Made by a program: the position numbers and the translations under genes. A DNA stretch of 64,000 bases from Umezawaea sp042738955. Its GTDB lineage: Bacteria; Actinomycetota; Actinomycetes; Mycobacteriales; Pseudonocardiaceae. Location: assembly GCF_042738955.1 (NCBI RefSeq), contig NZ_JBHYHC010000015.1:1-64000 (forward strand). The letters run 5' to 3'. Numbering within the stretch: position 1 is the first letter of the stretch; each line of letters opens with the position of its first letter. Positions 31,658-40,361 of the stretch are shown here, in pieces. The notes under the pieces were generated by a model. That model saw nothing but the letters and a program-made list of their open reading frames with translations. It ran no database searches and was not told the origin of the DNA.

Positions 31658-33547
31658 ATGCGTGACGATCTGCTCGCGTTGACGGCAGACGCGTTGGCGG
31701 CGTTGGCCAATCGCGGTTTGGTGAAGCGGGCGACGAAGGATCTCGACGCGGGTGGTGGGCCCGTCGTGGAGGTTGACGGCGATGTGGTGCGCGGGCGGTT
31801 CGCTGACGGGGTGGAGGTTGAGCTGCCTGGTGGGGTGTCGTTGGTGGCCGCACCGTGCTCGTGTGGGGCCGCGGGGGTGTGCAGGCATCGGATCGCGGTG
31901 GTGTTGGCCTACCAGCGTGAGCGCCCGGAGGTGGCGGAGTTCGCCGTGTGGTCGCCTGGGGCGATCGAGGACGCGGCGCTGGTGGCGTTGTTGGGGGAAC
32001 GGCGGCTTGCGGCGGCGCGCCGGTCGTACGCGGCGGGGTATCCTGTGCGGTTGCGGCGGCCCACGGCGGTGGAGCCCGCGGCCAGTGCGGAGTTGCCGTC
32101 GTGCACGGTGCGGTTCCTGGTGCCGGGTGAGCTGGGGTATGTGCACGCCGATGCGACGGCTGCTCGGCGGGACGAGTTCGTGGCGCACGCGGTGTGGGCG
32201 TTTCGGGAGGCCGACGAGCGCGGACTGGTCGATGACGTTGTGCAGTTCGATGTTGGAGGGCAGGCCGGGTCGGCTGGTGGTGGGCTCGACGCGGTGGTGG
32301 AGCTGGCGGACCAAGTGCTGCTCGACGGTGCGGCGCACGCGGATCCGGTGTTGGACGCCGGGTTGAGGCGGGTGGGTGCGGAGCTGGGTGATCGTGGGTT
32401 GCGGTGGCCCGCGGCTGCGGTGGACGACCTGGTGGAGCAGTTGGGGGCGTATCGGGAGAGGTCGACGCGGTATCGGGCTGAGCGGTTCGCGGAACTGGTG
32501 GCGGAGGTGCACGCGCGGCATCGGGCGACCGGGGCGCGGTCGCAAGTGTTGGGTGCGGACGTGCCCGCGGAGACGCCGTTGAACCGGGTGCGGGTGACCG
32601 CGTTGGGGGCTCGGGTGCGGGGCACGGTCGAGGATCGCACGGCGGAGGTGTTCTTCGCGGGTGGTCCGACCGCGTTGGTGTTGCGGCACCGGTGGGCGGT
32701 CGATGAGCGGGAGTCGCCTACCGGGCACGACTTGGCGGGGCGACGGGTGGCGGGCACGACGCTCGGGGTGCTGGCAGCGGCGAACGTGGTGTCGGAGTCG
32801 GCGTCGCGCAGCGCCAGCCAGGTGTTGCGGCTGTCGGCGGGGCGGGTGTCCAAGACGTCGATCACGCCTGTCGGGCGGGCGTGGGAGGCGTTGCCGGACA
32901 CGCTGCTCGTGCGTGATCTCGCGGTGGCGGCGGCCGCGTTGGAGCGGTTGCCGCCGCGGCTGGTGCGGGCTCGGGTGGAGGCCGAGGCGGTGCGGGTCGT
33001 GGCGGTGGCCGAGGTGCTGTCGATCGGCTACTCCCCCGGTGAGCAGCGGCTCGACGCGGTGGTCGCGGACGCGCGGGGGACGACGGTGACGATCTCGTCG
33101 ACCTATCGCGGGGTGTGTCCGGGGGCGCTCGACGCGTTGGCGGGTGCGCTGGGGTCCGGGCCGGTGTTCGTGAGCGGGGCCCTGAGTCGGGTCGGGGGCG
33201 GGTTGGTGCTCGACCCGATCGCGGTGCTGACGGACACCGGGCTGGTGGTGCCGGACCTGGCTCCCGCGCGCGACGACGCCGAGCCCACGGGGTACGCGGT
33301 GGCGGAGTCCGACCCGATCGGGTCGGCGTTGGGTGCGGCGGTGACGGTGTTCGCGGAGGCGGCGCACCGGGGGTTGCGGCACCTGACGCCGAGCCTGCGG
33401 ACGCGGATCGGCGAGGTGGCCGGGGAGTTGCGGCGGGTGGGGTTGCGCGGGGCCGCGGACGCGGTGGCGGCGTTCGGGGAGGAGGTGAGCGTGCGGACGT
33501 GGGTGGAAGCGCAGGTACGGCTGCTGGTGACAGTGGAGAGCCGGTGA
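31658..33547 (+). CDS. SWIM zinc-finger protein (YehQ-like)
   Basis: 629 residues from ATG 31658 (GTG 31655 is adjacent). A SWIM zinc finger is seen at about residues 63-85: CSCGAAGVCRHRIAVVLAY, i.e. C-x-C-x5-C-x-H. The rest is long, helical and beta-mixed, without other motifs; the last 100 residues are Ala/Arg-rich. SWIM domains bind DNA or proteins. It is the final gene of the five-gene set and is followed by a strong hairpin, which marks the operon end. Confidence 0.88.
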   Translation: MRDDLLALTADALAALANRGLVKRATKDLDAGGGPVVEVDGDVVRGRFADGVEVELPGGVSLVAAPCSCGAAGVCRHRIAVVLAYQRERPEVAEFAVWSPGAIEDAALVALLGERRLAAARRSYAAGYPVRLRRPTAVEPAASAELPSCTVRFLVPGELGYVHADATAARRDEFVAHAVWAFREADERGLVDDVVQFDVGGQAGSAGGGLDAVVELADQVLLDGAAHADPVLDAGLRRVGAELGDRGLRWPAAAVDDLVEQLGAYRERSTRYRAERFAELVAEVHARHRATGARSQVLGADVPAETPLNRVRVTALGARVRGTVEDRTAEVFFAGGPTALVLRHRWAVDERESPTGHDLAGRRVAGTTLGVLAAANVVSESASRSASQVLRLSAGRVSKTSITPVGRAWEALPDTLLVRDLAVAAAALERLPPRLVRARVEAEAVRVVAVAEVLSIGYSPGEQRLDAVVADARGTTVTISSTYRGVCPGALDALAGALGSGPVFVSGALSRVGGGLVLDPIAVLTDTGLVVPDLAPARDDAEPTGYAVAESDPIGSALGAAVTVFAEAAHRGLRHLTPSLRTRIGEVAGELRRVGLRGAADAVAAFGEEVSVRTWVEAQVRLLVTVESR

Positions 33548-33552
33548 CGGAT

Positions 33553-33576
33553 GCGGCCGGTCGGGAGACCGGCCGC
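33553..33576. terminator. Bidirectional hairpin terminator
   Basis: GCGGCCGGTC (33553-33562) pairs perfectly with GACCGGCCGC (33567-33576) around GGGA. It lies 5 bases past the SWIM gene stop and 5 bases from the convergent stop at 33582. Confidence 0.65.
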
Positions 33577-33581
33577 CGGGG

Positions 33582-34268
33582 TCAGGTGCGGTCGGGTTCG
33601 GGTGTGCGGGCTTCGGCCACTCGGTGGCCCCGCTCGGAGTCGGGGAAGCGGGTGATCATGGCCCGCAGGTCGTCGGCCTCGACGTTCGCGCCGAACGGTT
33701 CGGTGCCCGGTTCCAGGCGGACGCCGTCGGCCAGCGGTCCGGCGACGACCGGGTCGAAGCCGAGGGCGTCGACGAAGGCTCCGACGACTGCGAGGTCGGT
33801 CGGGTCGTCGCCTGCGATGGCGATGGCCTTGCGGCCGGTCGTGGGTGTCGCCTTGGCTTCGAGGTCGTGGTAGCCCATGTGGTTGAAGGCCTTCACGACA
33901 CGGGACGTGGGCAGGTACGCCTGCACGGTCTCGCTGGTGGAGGTGCGGGGGTCGTCCAGGTCGTCGCGCAGGCCGTCGGTTTCCCACCAGTAGTTCATCG
34001 CGTCGATGACGAGCTTGCCCGCGAGGGCCTCCACCGGGAGGGCGCGGTACTTCCCCAGCGGGAGGGCCAGGATCACGATGTCCGACCGCTCGGCCGCGTC
34101 CGCGGCTGTGGTGGCGACGGCTCCGGGGACGAGCACCTCGACGGTGAGGGCGATCCTGGCGGGGTCGCCCGAGCCCGCGATCAGCACCTCGTACCCGGCC
34201 GCCACGGCCAGGCGCGCGAGGACCGTGCCGACCTTGCCCGCGCCGAGGATGCCGATGCGCGTGGTCAT
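33582..34268 (-). CDS. NADPH-dependent F420-reductase-like oxidoreductase
   Basis: 228 residues from ATG 34268, overlapping the stop of the upstream LLM gene by four bases. A Rossmann start RIGILGAGKVGTVLARL is followed by VLIAGSGDP, ILALPLGKYRALPV, and a C-terminal part with VVKAFNHMGYHDLE and DALGFDPV, as in Npd/F420-dependent NADP reductases and their NADP-only relatives. It would exchange hydride between NADP and a deazaflavin or reduce a small substrate. Its coupling with a luciferase-like enzyme makes a cofactor-recycling partnership likely. Confidence 0.85.
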   Translation of the reverse strand: MTTRIGILGAGKVGTVLARLAVAAGYEVLIAGSGDPARIALTVEVLVPGAVATTAADAAERSDIVILALPLGKYRALPVEALAGKLVIDAMNYWWETDGLRDDLDDPRTSTSETVQAYLPTSRVVKAFNHMGYHDLEAKATPTTGRKAIAIAGDDPTDLAVVGAFVDALGFDPVVAGPLADGVRLEPGTEPFGANVEADDLRAMITRFPDSERGHRVAEARTPEPDRT

Positions 34269-35329
34269 GCGGACACCGTCGTCTTCGCGGACTCGGCGAG
34301 CAGGGCGCGCACACGCGGGATGACCTCGGTGCCGTACAGCTCGACGGCGTGCAGGCGCGCGGCCGCGGGGATGCTGCCGACGGTGTAGATGAGGTCGAAC
34401 CGGCCGACGTCGAGGGAGCCCACGGTCCGGGCGATCTTGCGCGCCACGGTCTCGGGCGAGCCGATGTAGAGGGATCCGCCCTCGATCTCGGCCTCGTACT
34501 GGTCGCGCTTGATCGGGCCCCAACCGCGGAGAGCGCCGATCCGGTCGTGCATGGTCCGGTAGCGCGGCCAGAAGGTCTCCACGGCCTCCTCGTCGGTGTC
34601 GGCGACGAACCCCGGCGAGTGGATCCCGACCGGGTGGGCCGTGGTGCCGAACTGGTCGGCGGCGCGGCGGTAGAGGTCGAGGTAGGGCGCGAACCGCTGC
34701 GGGTCACCGCCGATGATGGCGATCATCAGCGGCAGGCCGTGGCGGGCGGTGCGGACCACCGACTGCGGGGAGCCTCCGACGCCGACCCACGTGTCGAGCC
34801 GTCCGGAGTCGGTCTTCGGGAAGACGTCGGCGTTGTCCAGCGCGGGCCGAGTGGTGCCCTGCCACGTGACGGGCTTCTCGTCCAGCAGCTGGGCGAACAG
34901 CTCCAGCTTCTCCTCGAACAGGACGTCGTAGTCCTTGAGGTCGTAGCCGAACAGCGGGAACGACTCGGTGAAGGAGCCGCGGCCGAGGATCACCTGGGCG
35001 CGGCCGTTCGAGAGGGCGTCGACCGTGGCGAAGCGCTGGAACACCCGCACGGGGTCGTCGGAGGACAGGACCGTGACGCCGGAGGCCAGGGTGATCCGCT
35101 CGGTGCGGGTGGCGATGCCCGCGAGGACCGTTTCCGGGCTGGTGATGGCGTACTCGGGGCGGTGGTGCTCGCCCAGCGCGATGGCGTCGACCCCGAGCCG
35201 GTCGGCGAGCACGGCCTCCTCGACGACCTGGCGGATGGCGTCGCCGTGCGAGAGCAGTGCGCCGTCGGCGCCCTCGGGGACGTCGCCGAACGTGTCGAGC
35301 CCGAAGAGGGGCCCACTCGGTGTGGTCAT
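34265..35329 (-). CDS. LLM-class flavin/F420-dependent oxidoreductase
   Basis: 354 residues from ATG 35329. Bacterial-luciferase-like barrel with FGLDTFGDVP, ADRLGVDAIALGEHHRPEYAI, RTERITLASGVTVLSSDDPVRVFQ, ILGRGSFTESFPLFGYDL and a C-terminal SPETVARKIA. The pattern EHHRPEY plus GRGSF is typical of the FMN-dependent subgroup, though F420 use is possible. The gene is first of a two-gene operon facing a divergent marR gene, and is probably repressed by it. Substrate unknown; detoxification or oxidation of a small aromatic or aldehyde is a reasonable guess. Confidence 0.88.
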   Translation of the reverse strand: MTTPSGPLFGLDTFGDVPEGADGALLSHGDAIRQVVEEAVLADRLGVDAIALGEHHRPEYAITSPETVLAGIATRTERITLASGVTVLSSDDPVRVFQRFATVDALSNGRAQVILGRGSFTESFPLFGYDLKDYDVLFEEKLELFAQLLDEKPVTWQGTTRPALDNADVFPKTDSGRLDTWVGVGGSPQSVVRTARHGLPLMIAIIGGDPQRFAPYLDLYRRAADQFGTTAHPVGIHSPGFVADTDEEAVETFWPRYRTMHDRIGALRGWGPIKRDQYEAEIEGGSLYIGSPETVARKIARTVGSLDVGRFDLIYTVGSIPAAARLHAVELYGTEVIPRVRALLAESAKTTVSA

Positions 35330-35386
35330 CGAACGACTCGTTTCCTGGCTCGGTGGTGGCACGCGGTCCTGACACGGGGTAGAACA

Positions 35387-35402
35387 ACATGACTGCGCAT
35401 GT
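35387..35402. promoter_or_regulatory. Candidate MarR operator in divergent promoter
   Basis: ACATG-ACTGCG-CATGT is an inverted repeat in the 131-base region between the LLM gene (35329) and the marR gene (35461). Spacing and symmetry fit a MarR dimer site. It contains an in-frame ATG (35389) that would otherwise be taken as the marR start. Confidence 0.5.
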
Positions 35403-35460
35403 ATTCCGCGTTTCCGGACAGGGAGCCCATGACCACCACCACGCACCCGGCCGAGTCCCG

Positions 35461-35901
35461 ATGACCGGCACGTTCCGGCTGGCCAACGAGACCTGGGAGG
35501 CGTTGTTCCGCGCCCAGGCGACCCTCGCCCGCGAGTTCGAGGCGTCCGGCGTCTGGGGCGGCCTCCCGCCGCGCGAGTACGGCGTGCTCTACGCCCTCAC
35601 CGGGCAGGAGGACGGGCTGCGGATCACCGAGCTGATGGACGACGCGCTGCTCACCCAGGCGGGCATCTCCCGGCTCGTCGCCCGCCTGGAACGCCGGGGG
35701 CTCGTCGAGCGCCGGGCGGACCCCGACGACGGCCGCGCGTCCCGGATCGTCCTCACGGCGGAGGGTCGGGCGGTGCAGGCGAGCGTCGGGCGCAGGCACG
35801 CCCGGCACGTGGCCGAGGCGATGACACGGGCGTTGACCACCGAGCAGCTGGAGCAGCTGCGTGAGCTGAGCCGGGCGCTGGTGGCCGGGGAGCAGCCCTG
35901 A
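35461..35901 (+). CDS. MarR-family transcriptional regulator
   Basis: 146 residues from ATG 35461; the upstream ATG 35389 lies inside the operator and adds a His-rich stretch with no homology. A winged HTH occupies the middle: LPPREYGVLYALTG, LRITELMDDALLTQAGISRLVARLERRGLVERR, then DPDDGRASRIVLTAEG. MarR proteins are dimers released by small phenolic or oxidant ligands. It is divergent from the LLM/F420-reductase pair and is likely their repressor. Confidence 0.88.
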   Translation: MTGTFRLANETWEALFRAQATLAREFEASGVWGGLPPREYGVLYALTGQEDGLRITELMDDALLTQAGISRLVARLERRGLVERRADPDDGRASRIVLTAEGRAVQASVGRRHARHVAEAMTRALTTEQLEQLRELSRALVAGEQP

Positions 35902-35919
35902 TCCCCGGCCCCGCGCGGG

Positions 35920-36633
35920 TCAGACCGCCCGCTTCTTGCCCCACACCAACGTGTGCAGCCGGGTCGTGAGGTTCCAGCCCCGGTCGACCACGGCGTCGGC
36001 CAGGTTCTCCATGTGCTTGCCGATCTCGTCGCCGCTCTGCCCCTCGGGCATGATCCAGACGGACCCGAGGTCGAAGCGGGTCACCAGGTCGGCGACCTCG
36101 TCGAGGTCGTCGGTGTCGCGGCAGACGAACTTGAACATCGTCTCCGGCGTCCGCGCCAGGCTCGCCAGCGCCGACGGGACGATCCGGCGCGCCTCGGAGT
36201 CCCCCGAGTGGGCCAGCTTCGGCGACACGTTGAACCGCACTCCCGCGTCGACCAGTTCGGGCATCGCCGCGTGGGTCCCGTTGGTCTCGACCTCGATCTC
36301 GACGCCGTGGCTGGTGAGGACGTCAACCAGCGGAACCAGGCGTTTCTGCTGGCCCAGCGGCTCGCCGCCGGAGATGACGACCATGTCGACGCCGAAGGCG
36401 AGCAGTTCCTCCGCGACCGAGGAGACCGTCCGGCGGTGCAGCTCCACCTTGGGGTCGTACTTGACGCCGCTCGCGCTCTCCCCCTTCCAGTCCCAGGTGT
36501 AGGGGGTGTCGCACCAGTGGCACGACAGGTTGCACCCGCCGAGCCGGAGGAACGCGCACCTGCGTCCCATCGACCGGCCTTCACCCTGGACAGTGGGTCC
36601 GAAGATCTCGTTGACGACGAGTTCCGGTTCCAC
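35920..36633 (-). CDS. queE: 7-carboxy-7-deazaguanine synthase QueE (radical SAM)
   Basis: 237 residues from GTG 36633 preceded by AGGAGG at nine bases. The radical-SAM cluster is CNLSCHWCDTP (C-x3-C-x2-C), followed by ISGGEPLGQQ, VEVETNGT and NVSPKLAHSGD, all typical of QueE. It rearranges 6-carboxytetrahydropterin to 7-carboxy-7-deazaguanine. Last gene of the nine-gene operon. With FolE, QueD and QueC it completes the preQ0 route. No tgt, queF or queG is near, so tRNA queuosine is not the evident end product. Confidence 0.95.
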   Translation of the reverse strand: MEPELVVNEIFGPTVQGEGRSMGRRCAFLRLGGCNLSCHWCDTPYTWDWKGESASGVKYDPKVELHRRTVSSVAEELLAFGVDMVVISGGEPLGQQKRLVPLVDVLTSHGVEIEVETNGTHAAMPELVDAGVRFNVSPKLAHSGDSEARRIVPSALASLARTPETMFKFVCRDTDDLDEVADLVTRFDLGSVWIMPEGQSGDEIGKHMENLADAVVDRGWNLTTRLHTLVWGKKRAV

Positions 36634-36665
36634 GGGGCACCACCTCCTCTTGCGTCGTGACGGTT

Positions 36666-37322
36666 CTACGTGCGGTAGGTGGTCGGGTCCTTGACGCCGA
36701 CCTCGGCGAACGCCCCTCGGCGTTCGGCGCAGGCCGCGCACTCCCCGCAGTGGACGTCCTCACCGCGGAAGCAGGTCCACGTCTCGGCCCACGGGACGCC
36801 GAGCTCCTCCCCCAGCGCCACCACGCCGGTCTTGTGCAGCTCGATCAGCGGAGCCAGCAGGTCCACGCCGGGGCGGGCGATGGCCACGCGCTCCATCTCC
36901 AGGAACCGCCGCAGGAACTCCGGCGAGGTGTCGGAGGGGCCCACGTCGTCGGCCATCACGCCGAACGCGACGGCGTCCGCGTCCTCCACCACGACCAGCG
37001 CGAACGCGACGGACAGCAGCAGCGCGTTGCGGTTGGGGACGATGTTGGGGTTGCGCGGGGTCGTGACGCCGAAGCTCGGAACGTCGACCGACGGGTCGGT
37101 CAACGAGGAGCCGCGGAAGACGCTCTTCACCGCGCTCAGGTCGGCCTGCTCGTAGGGGAAGCCCAGCCGGTCGGCGACGGCGCGGGCGAACGCGAGTTCC
37201 TTGTGGTGGCGCTGCCCGTAGTCGATGGACAGCACGTGCAGGTCGTGGCCTTGTGACGCGAGGTGGTGGGCCATGGTGACGGAGTCGATGCCGCCGGACA
37301 CCACTGCGATGATCTTGCTCAC
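36666..37322 (-). CDS. queC: 7-cyano-7-deazaguanine (preQ0) synthase QueC
   Basis: 218 residues from GTG 37322 with GGGAGGA eight bases upstream; the start overlaps the preceding oxygenase stop (GTGA). The PP-loop SGGIDSVTMA is at residues 9-18; IDYGQRHHKE, the FGVMADD acidic loop and the zinc site CFRGEDVHCGECAAC (four Cys) near the C-terminus are standard for QueC. It converts 7-carboxy-7-deazaguanine to the nitrile preQ0 with ATP and ammonia. The gene is followed after 32 bases by queE. Confidence 0.95.
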   Translation of the reverse strand: MSKIIAVVSGGIDSVTMAHHLASQGHDLHVLSIDYGQRHHKELAFARAVADRLGFPYEQADLSAVKSVFRGSSLTDPSVDVPSFGVTTPRNPNIVPNRNALLLSVAFALVVVEDADAVAFGVMADDVGPSDTSPEFLRRFLEMERVAIARPGVDLLAPLIELHKTGVVALGEELGVPWAETWTCFRGEDVHCGECAACAERRGAFAEVGVKDPTTYRT

Positions 37323-38317
37323 GGGGTGGGTCCTCCCGTGGGGACGGTGACGCCGAGCTTGCGCAGGACCTCGTGGCGCGCCACCACGGGCGGCAGTCCT
37401 CGACCGCCGCCGACCGGCGCGACCAGCGGCTCGACGACCGTGTCGGGGTCGGACTCGTAGAAGAACACCAGCGACAGCAGCTCCTCGTCCGGCGCGGTCG
37501 GGCTGGGTGCGAGGACGCGGTGCTTCAGAGCGCGCCAACGGCCGTCGGTCCAGTGCTCCATGAGGTCGCCGAGGTTGACGACCAGCGAGTCCGGGCCGTA
37601 CGGGGGCGCGAACCAGCCGTCCGCCTCGTTCCAGCCCTGCAAACCGCCGACGCCGAGTTGGCGGCTCAGGATGGTGAACGTGCCGAGGTCGGTGTGCGGG
37701 CCGTTGCGCAGTTGGCCGCTGGCCACGCCGCCCACGGCGTTGAGCGACGGGTACCAGCTCGCGTTCTGCGTCCACGTCGACTTGGTGGCGCGCGAGGTGA
37801 AGTAGTCCTCCGGCAGGCCCAGCACGGACGCCAGCAGCTCGTTGATCGTCTCGGCCACCCGGACCATGTGGCCGGTGTAGGCGTCTGCGGCGAGCTTCAG
37901 CTCGGGCATCTCGCTCGGCCAGCGGTTGGCCGGGTAGTAGAACCGGTCCAGGTCCGGGTTCCCGGTGCGGTGCGTCGGGCTCGCGTAGAACGACTCGTGC
38001 AGGTCCGGCGCGCTCGGGGCCTCCTCCCCCTCCTCCCGCAGCACGCCGACGCCGCCCGCGGGGTGCATCTCCAGCCACCCGCTGTCGTGGAAGGACTCGA
38101 CGGCGTACCGGGCCTTGACGTCGTGGGGCAGGGCGAAGAACTCCCTGGCACGCGCACGGAAGCCGTCGATCACCTCGCGCGGCACGCCGTGCCCGTCGAG
38201 CAGGAACATGCCGGTGTCGCGCAGCGCGGTGTCCAGGTCGGCGGCGACGCGCTCGCGCTTGTCGGCGGACGCGGACCGCCACTGCCCCAGGTCGACGGAC
38301 GGGATCACGGTGCTCAC
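37319..38317 (-). CDS. Isopenicillin-N-synthase-like non-haem iron oxygenase
   Basis: 332 residues from GTG 38317 after GAGGAG. The N-terminal DIOX_N region (IPSVDLGQW, TGMFLLDGHGVP, FFALPHDVKARY) and the C-terminal jelly-roll with iron ligands HTDLGTFT (His and Asp) and ALKHRVLAP (His) are clear. The residue that binds the 2-oxoglutarate carboxylate, the Arg of the usual R-x-S-L-P-FF, is Leu here (ELLSLVFFY); the Ser is kept. The enzyme may therefore not use 2-oxoglutarate, acting instead as an oxidase. It sits between the aminotransferase and queC, so oxidation of a diaminobutyrate-derived part or of the deazaguanine conjugate is plausible. Confidence 0.85.
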   Translation of the reverse strand: MSTVIPSVDLGQWRSASADKRERVAADLDTALRDTGMFLLDGHGVPREVIDGFRARAREFFALPHDVKARYAVESFHDSGWLEMHPAGGVGVLREEGEEAPSAPDLHESFYASPTHRTGNPDLDRFYYPANRWPSEMPELKLAADAYTGHMVRVAETINELLASVLGLPEDYFTSRATKSTWTQNASWYPSLNAVGGVASGQLRNGPHTDLGTFTILSRQLGVGGLQGWNEADGWFAPPYGPDSLVVNLGDLMEHWTDGRWRALKHRVLAPSPTAPDEELLSLVFFYESDPDTVVEPLVAPVGGGRGLPPVVARHEVLRKLGVTVPTGGPTP

Positions 38318-38337
38318 AGCCACTCTCCTCGATGTCT

Positions 38338-39600
38338 CTAGTGACGGGACCGCGTGAGCACGGCGCCCACGCACGTCCGGATGACGCGGAGCCCCTCGTC
38401 GAGCTCGTCGTCGGTCGTGGTCAGCGGGGGCAGCAGCTTGACCACGTCGTCGCCCGCGCCGGAGGTCTCCACGAGCAGGCCCCGCTCGAACGCCGCCGCG
38501 CACACCTCGGTCGCGGCGCCCTCGACGCCGAACCTCAGCCCCAAGGCCAGTCCCCTGCCGCGCACCCGCAGGCCCGCGCCGCGGTGCTCGGCGGCGATGT
38601 CCTCCAACGCCGCCGCGACCCGCTCCCCCTTGGCCTTGGTGGACTTCTCCAAGCCCTCGTCGCTCCAGTAGGTGCGCAACGCCTGCGCGCCGGTCACGAA
38701 CGCCGGGCTGACGCCGCGGAACGTGCCGTTGTGCACGCCGGGCTGCCACACGTCCAGCTCGCGGCGGACCAGGGTGAGCGCCATCGGCAGGCCGTACCCG
38801 CCGATGGACTTCGACAGGCACACCATGTCCGGCACGATCCCGGCGTCCTCGAAGCTGAAGAACGCGCCGGTGCGGCCGCAGCCCATCTGCACGTCGTCGA
38901 CGATCAGCAGCACGCCGTGCGCTCGGCACAGCTCCGCCAAGTCCCGCAACCACTCCGCACGGGCGGCGTGCAGACCACCCTCGCCCTGCACGGTCTCGAC
39001 GACGACGGCCGCCGGGCGGTCCAGTCCGCTGCCCGCGTCGGACAGCATCCGCTCCAGGTAACGGGAATCCGGTGGCCCGCCATCGAGGTACCCGTCGAAC
39101 GGCATGGGAGTCGTGTGCGCCAGCGGCACCCCCGCCGCGGCGCGCTTGACGGCGTTGCCGCTGACCGCGAGCGCGCCCAACGTCATGCCGTGGAAGGAGT
39201 TGGTGAAGCTGACGACCTGGTGCCTGCCGGTCACCTCGCGGGCGAGCTTCAACGCCGCCTCGACCGCGTTGGCGCCGCCGGGACCGGGGAAGACGACCTT
39301 GTAGTCCAGGGAACGGGGACGCAGGACCAGATCGTCGAACGTCTGGAGGAAGTCGCGCTTGGCGACGGTGAACATGTCCAGCGCGTGCGAGACGCCGTCG
39401 CGGCGCAGGTAGTCGAGCAGGACCTCCTTGAGCACGGGGTTGTTGTGCCCGTAGTTGAGCGCTCCCGCACCGGCGAAGAAGTCCAGGTAGGGCCTGCCGT
39501 CCTCGGAGTACAGCCTGCTGCCCTCGGCGCGGTCGAACACCACGGGCCACGCCCGGCTGTAGCTGCGCACCTCGGACTCGAGCTCGGTGAAGATGGTCAT
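38338..39600 (-). CDS. EctB-type diaminobutyrate-2-oxoglutarate aminotransferase
   Basis: 420 residues, class III PLP fold. It follows EctB almost throughout: VRSYSRAWPVVF, DFFAGAGALNYGHNNP, FPGPGGANAVEAALKLAR, SFTNSFHGMTLGALA, ETVQGEGGL, LLIVDDVQMGCGRTG, and the PLP lysine in LSKSIGGYGLP. EctB makes L-2,4-diaminobutyrate from aspartate semialdehyde. EctA and EctC are absent, so ectoine is not made here; diaminobutyrate is more likely a building block, as in peptide antibiotics. Stop and start overlap those of the methyltransferase gene upstream (ATGA), and the oxygenase follows after 20 bases. Confidence 0.9.
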   Translation of the reverse strand: MTIFTELESEVRSYSRAWPVVFDRAEGSRLYSEDGRPYLDFFAGAGALNYGHNNPVLKEVLLDYLRRDGVSHALDMFTVAKRDFLQTFDDLVLRPRSLDYKVVFPGPGGANAVEAALKLAREVTGRHQVVSFTNSFHGMTLGALAVSGNAVKRAAAGVPLAHTTPMPFDGYLDGGPPDSRYLERMLSDAGSGLDRPAAVVVETVQGEGGLHAARAEWLRDLAELCRAHGVLLIVDDVQMGCGRTGAFFSFEDAGIVPDMVCLSKSIGGYGLPMALTLVRRELDVWQPGVHNGTFRGVSPAFVTGAQALRTYWSDEGLEKSTKAKGERVAAALEDIAAEHRGAGLRVRGRGLALGLRFGVEGAATEVCAAAFERGLLVETSGAGDDVVKLLPPLTTTDDELDEGLRVIRTCVGAVLTRSRH

Positions 39601-40361
39601 GTCGCGCTCCGTTCTGCGCTCTTCCTGGCGTGCAGCAGGAACCAGTGCCTGCCCAGGCGGACGCCGCGGTCGGAGGACGCCCGCGCGGTGTAGCGGGTGA
39701 AGGGCTCCTCGTCGGCGGCGGTGTCGTAGTCCTCGAAGATGGGGACCTGGTGCAGGAAGGTGTCGAGGTCGGCGGGCGTGTGGAAGTACTCCTCGTAGGT
39801 GAGGTTCTGCTCCCGCGCGGTGGTGAAGCCCGCGGCCTCCAGGCCGGCGCGGGCCTCGGTGGCCACCGGGACGCCGTTCCAGCGGCCGTGGAGCTGGCCG
39901 CGGCCGAAGACCTCCTTCAGCTCGCGGACGTCCTGCTCGCCGATCCCCAGGTGCACCAGGGACCCGCCGGGTTTGAGGACCCGCAGGAACTCCTTCGCGA
40001 ACAGCGGGCCGCGGCGCGAGGTCACGACGTCGAACGACTCGTCCGGGTACTCCGTCGCCGAGGCGTCCCGGAGGTCGAACACGACGTGGTCGAGGCCGGA
40101 GTCGGCCTGGTGGCGCCTGGCCGAGTCGAGCATCTCCGGCGCGAGGTCGACGGCGTGGACCGAGGCGAACGCCGGGGCGATCCGCAGGAGGTTGCGGCCG
40201 TCGGCGCAGCCCACGTCCAGCAGCGCCCCGCCCGCCTGGCCGAGCACGATGCCGTCGAACACGTCCTCCGGGTCGCCGTCGGGGAAGACCTCGGTCCGCT
40301 GGGCTCCGCTGGAGTAGCCGCCGAAGCGGGCGGCGACCTTCGAGTAGAACTCCGGGTTCAT
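39597..40361 (-). CDS. SAM-dependent methyltransferase
   Basis: 254 residues from ATG 40361. Class I Rossmann methyltransferase: ALLDVGCADGRNLLRIA (motif I), VHAVDLAPEMLDSARR (motif II), DASATEYPDESFDVVTSRRGPLF, and FLRVLKPGGSLVHLGIG. A C-terminal segment with tyrosines and acidic residues (YEEYFHTPADLDTFL) likely covers the active site. It is coupled on both sides by ATGA overlaps, so it is expressed together with the transporter and the aminotransferase. Target atom and substrate are unknown; N- or O-methylation of the cluster product is inferred from context. Confidence 0.85.
   Translation of the reverse strand: MNPEFYSKVAARFGGYSSGAQRTEVFPDGDPEDVFDGIVLGQAGGALLDVGCADGRNLLRIAPAFASVHAVDLAPEMLDSARRHQADSGLDHVVFDLRDASATEYPDESFDVVTSRRGPLFAKEFLRVLKPGGSLVHLGIGEQDVRELKEVFGRGQLHGRWNGVPVATEARAGLEAAGFTTAREQNLTYEEYFHTPADLDTFLHQVPIFEDYDTAADEEPFTRYTARASSDRGVRLGRHWFLLHARKSAERSAT

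Noticed and set aside
38338..39600. Ectoine biosynthesis locus
   Set aside because: Only an EctB-type aminotransferase is present; EctA, EctC and EctD are missing, and the neighbours are preQ0 genes.
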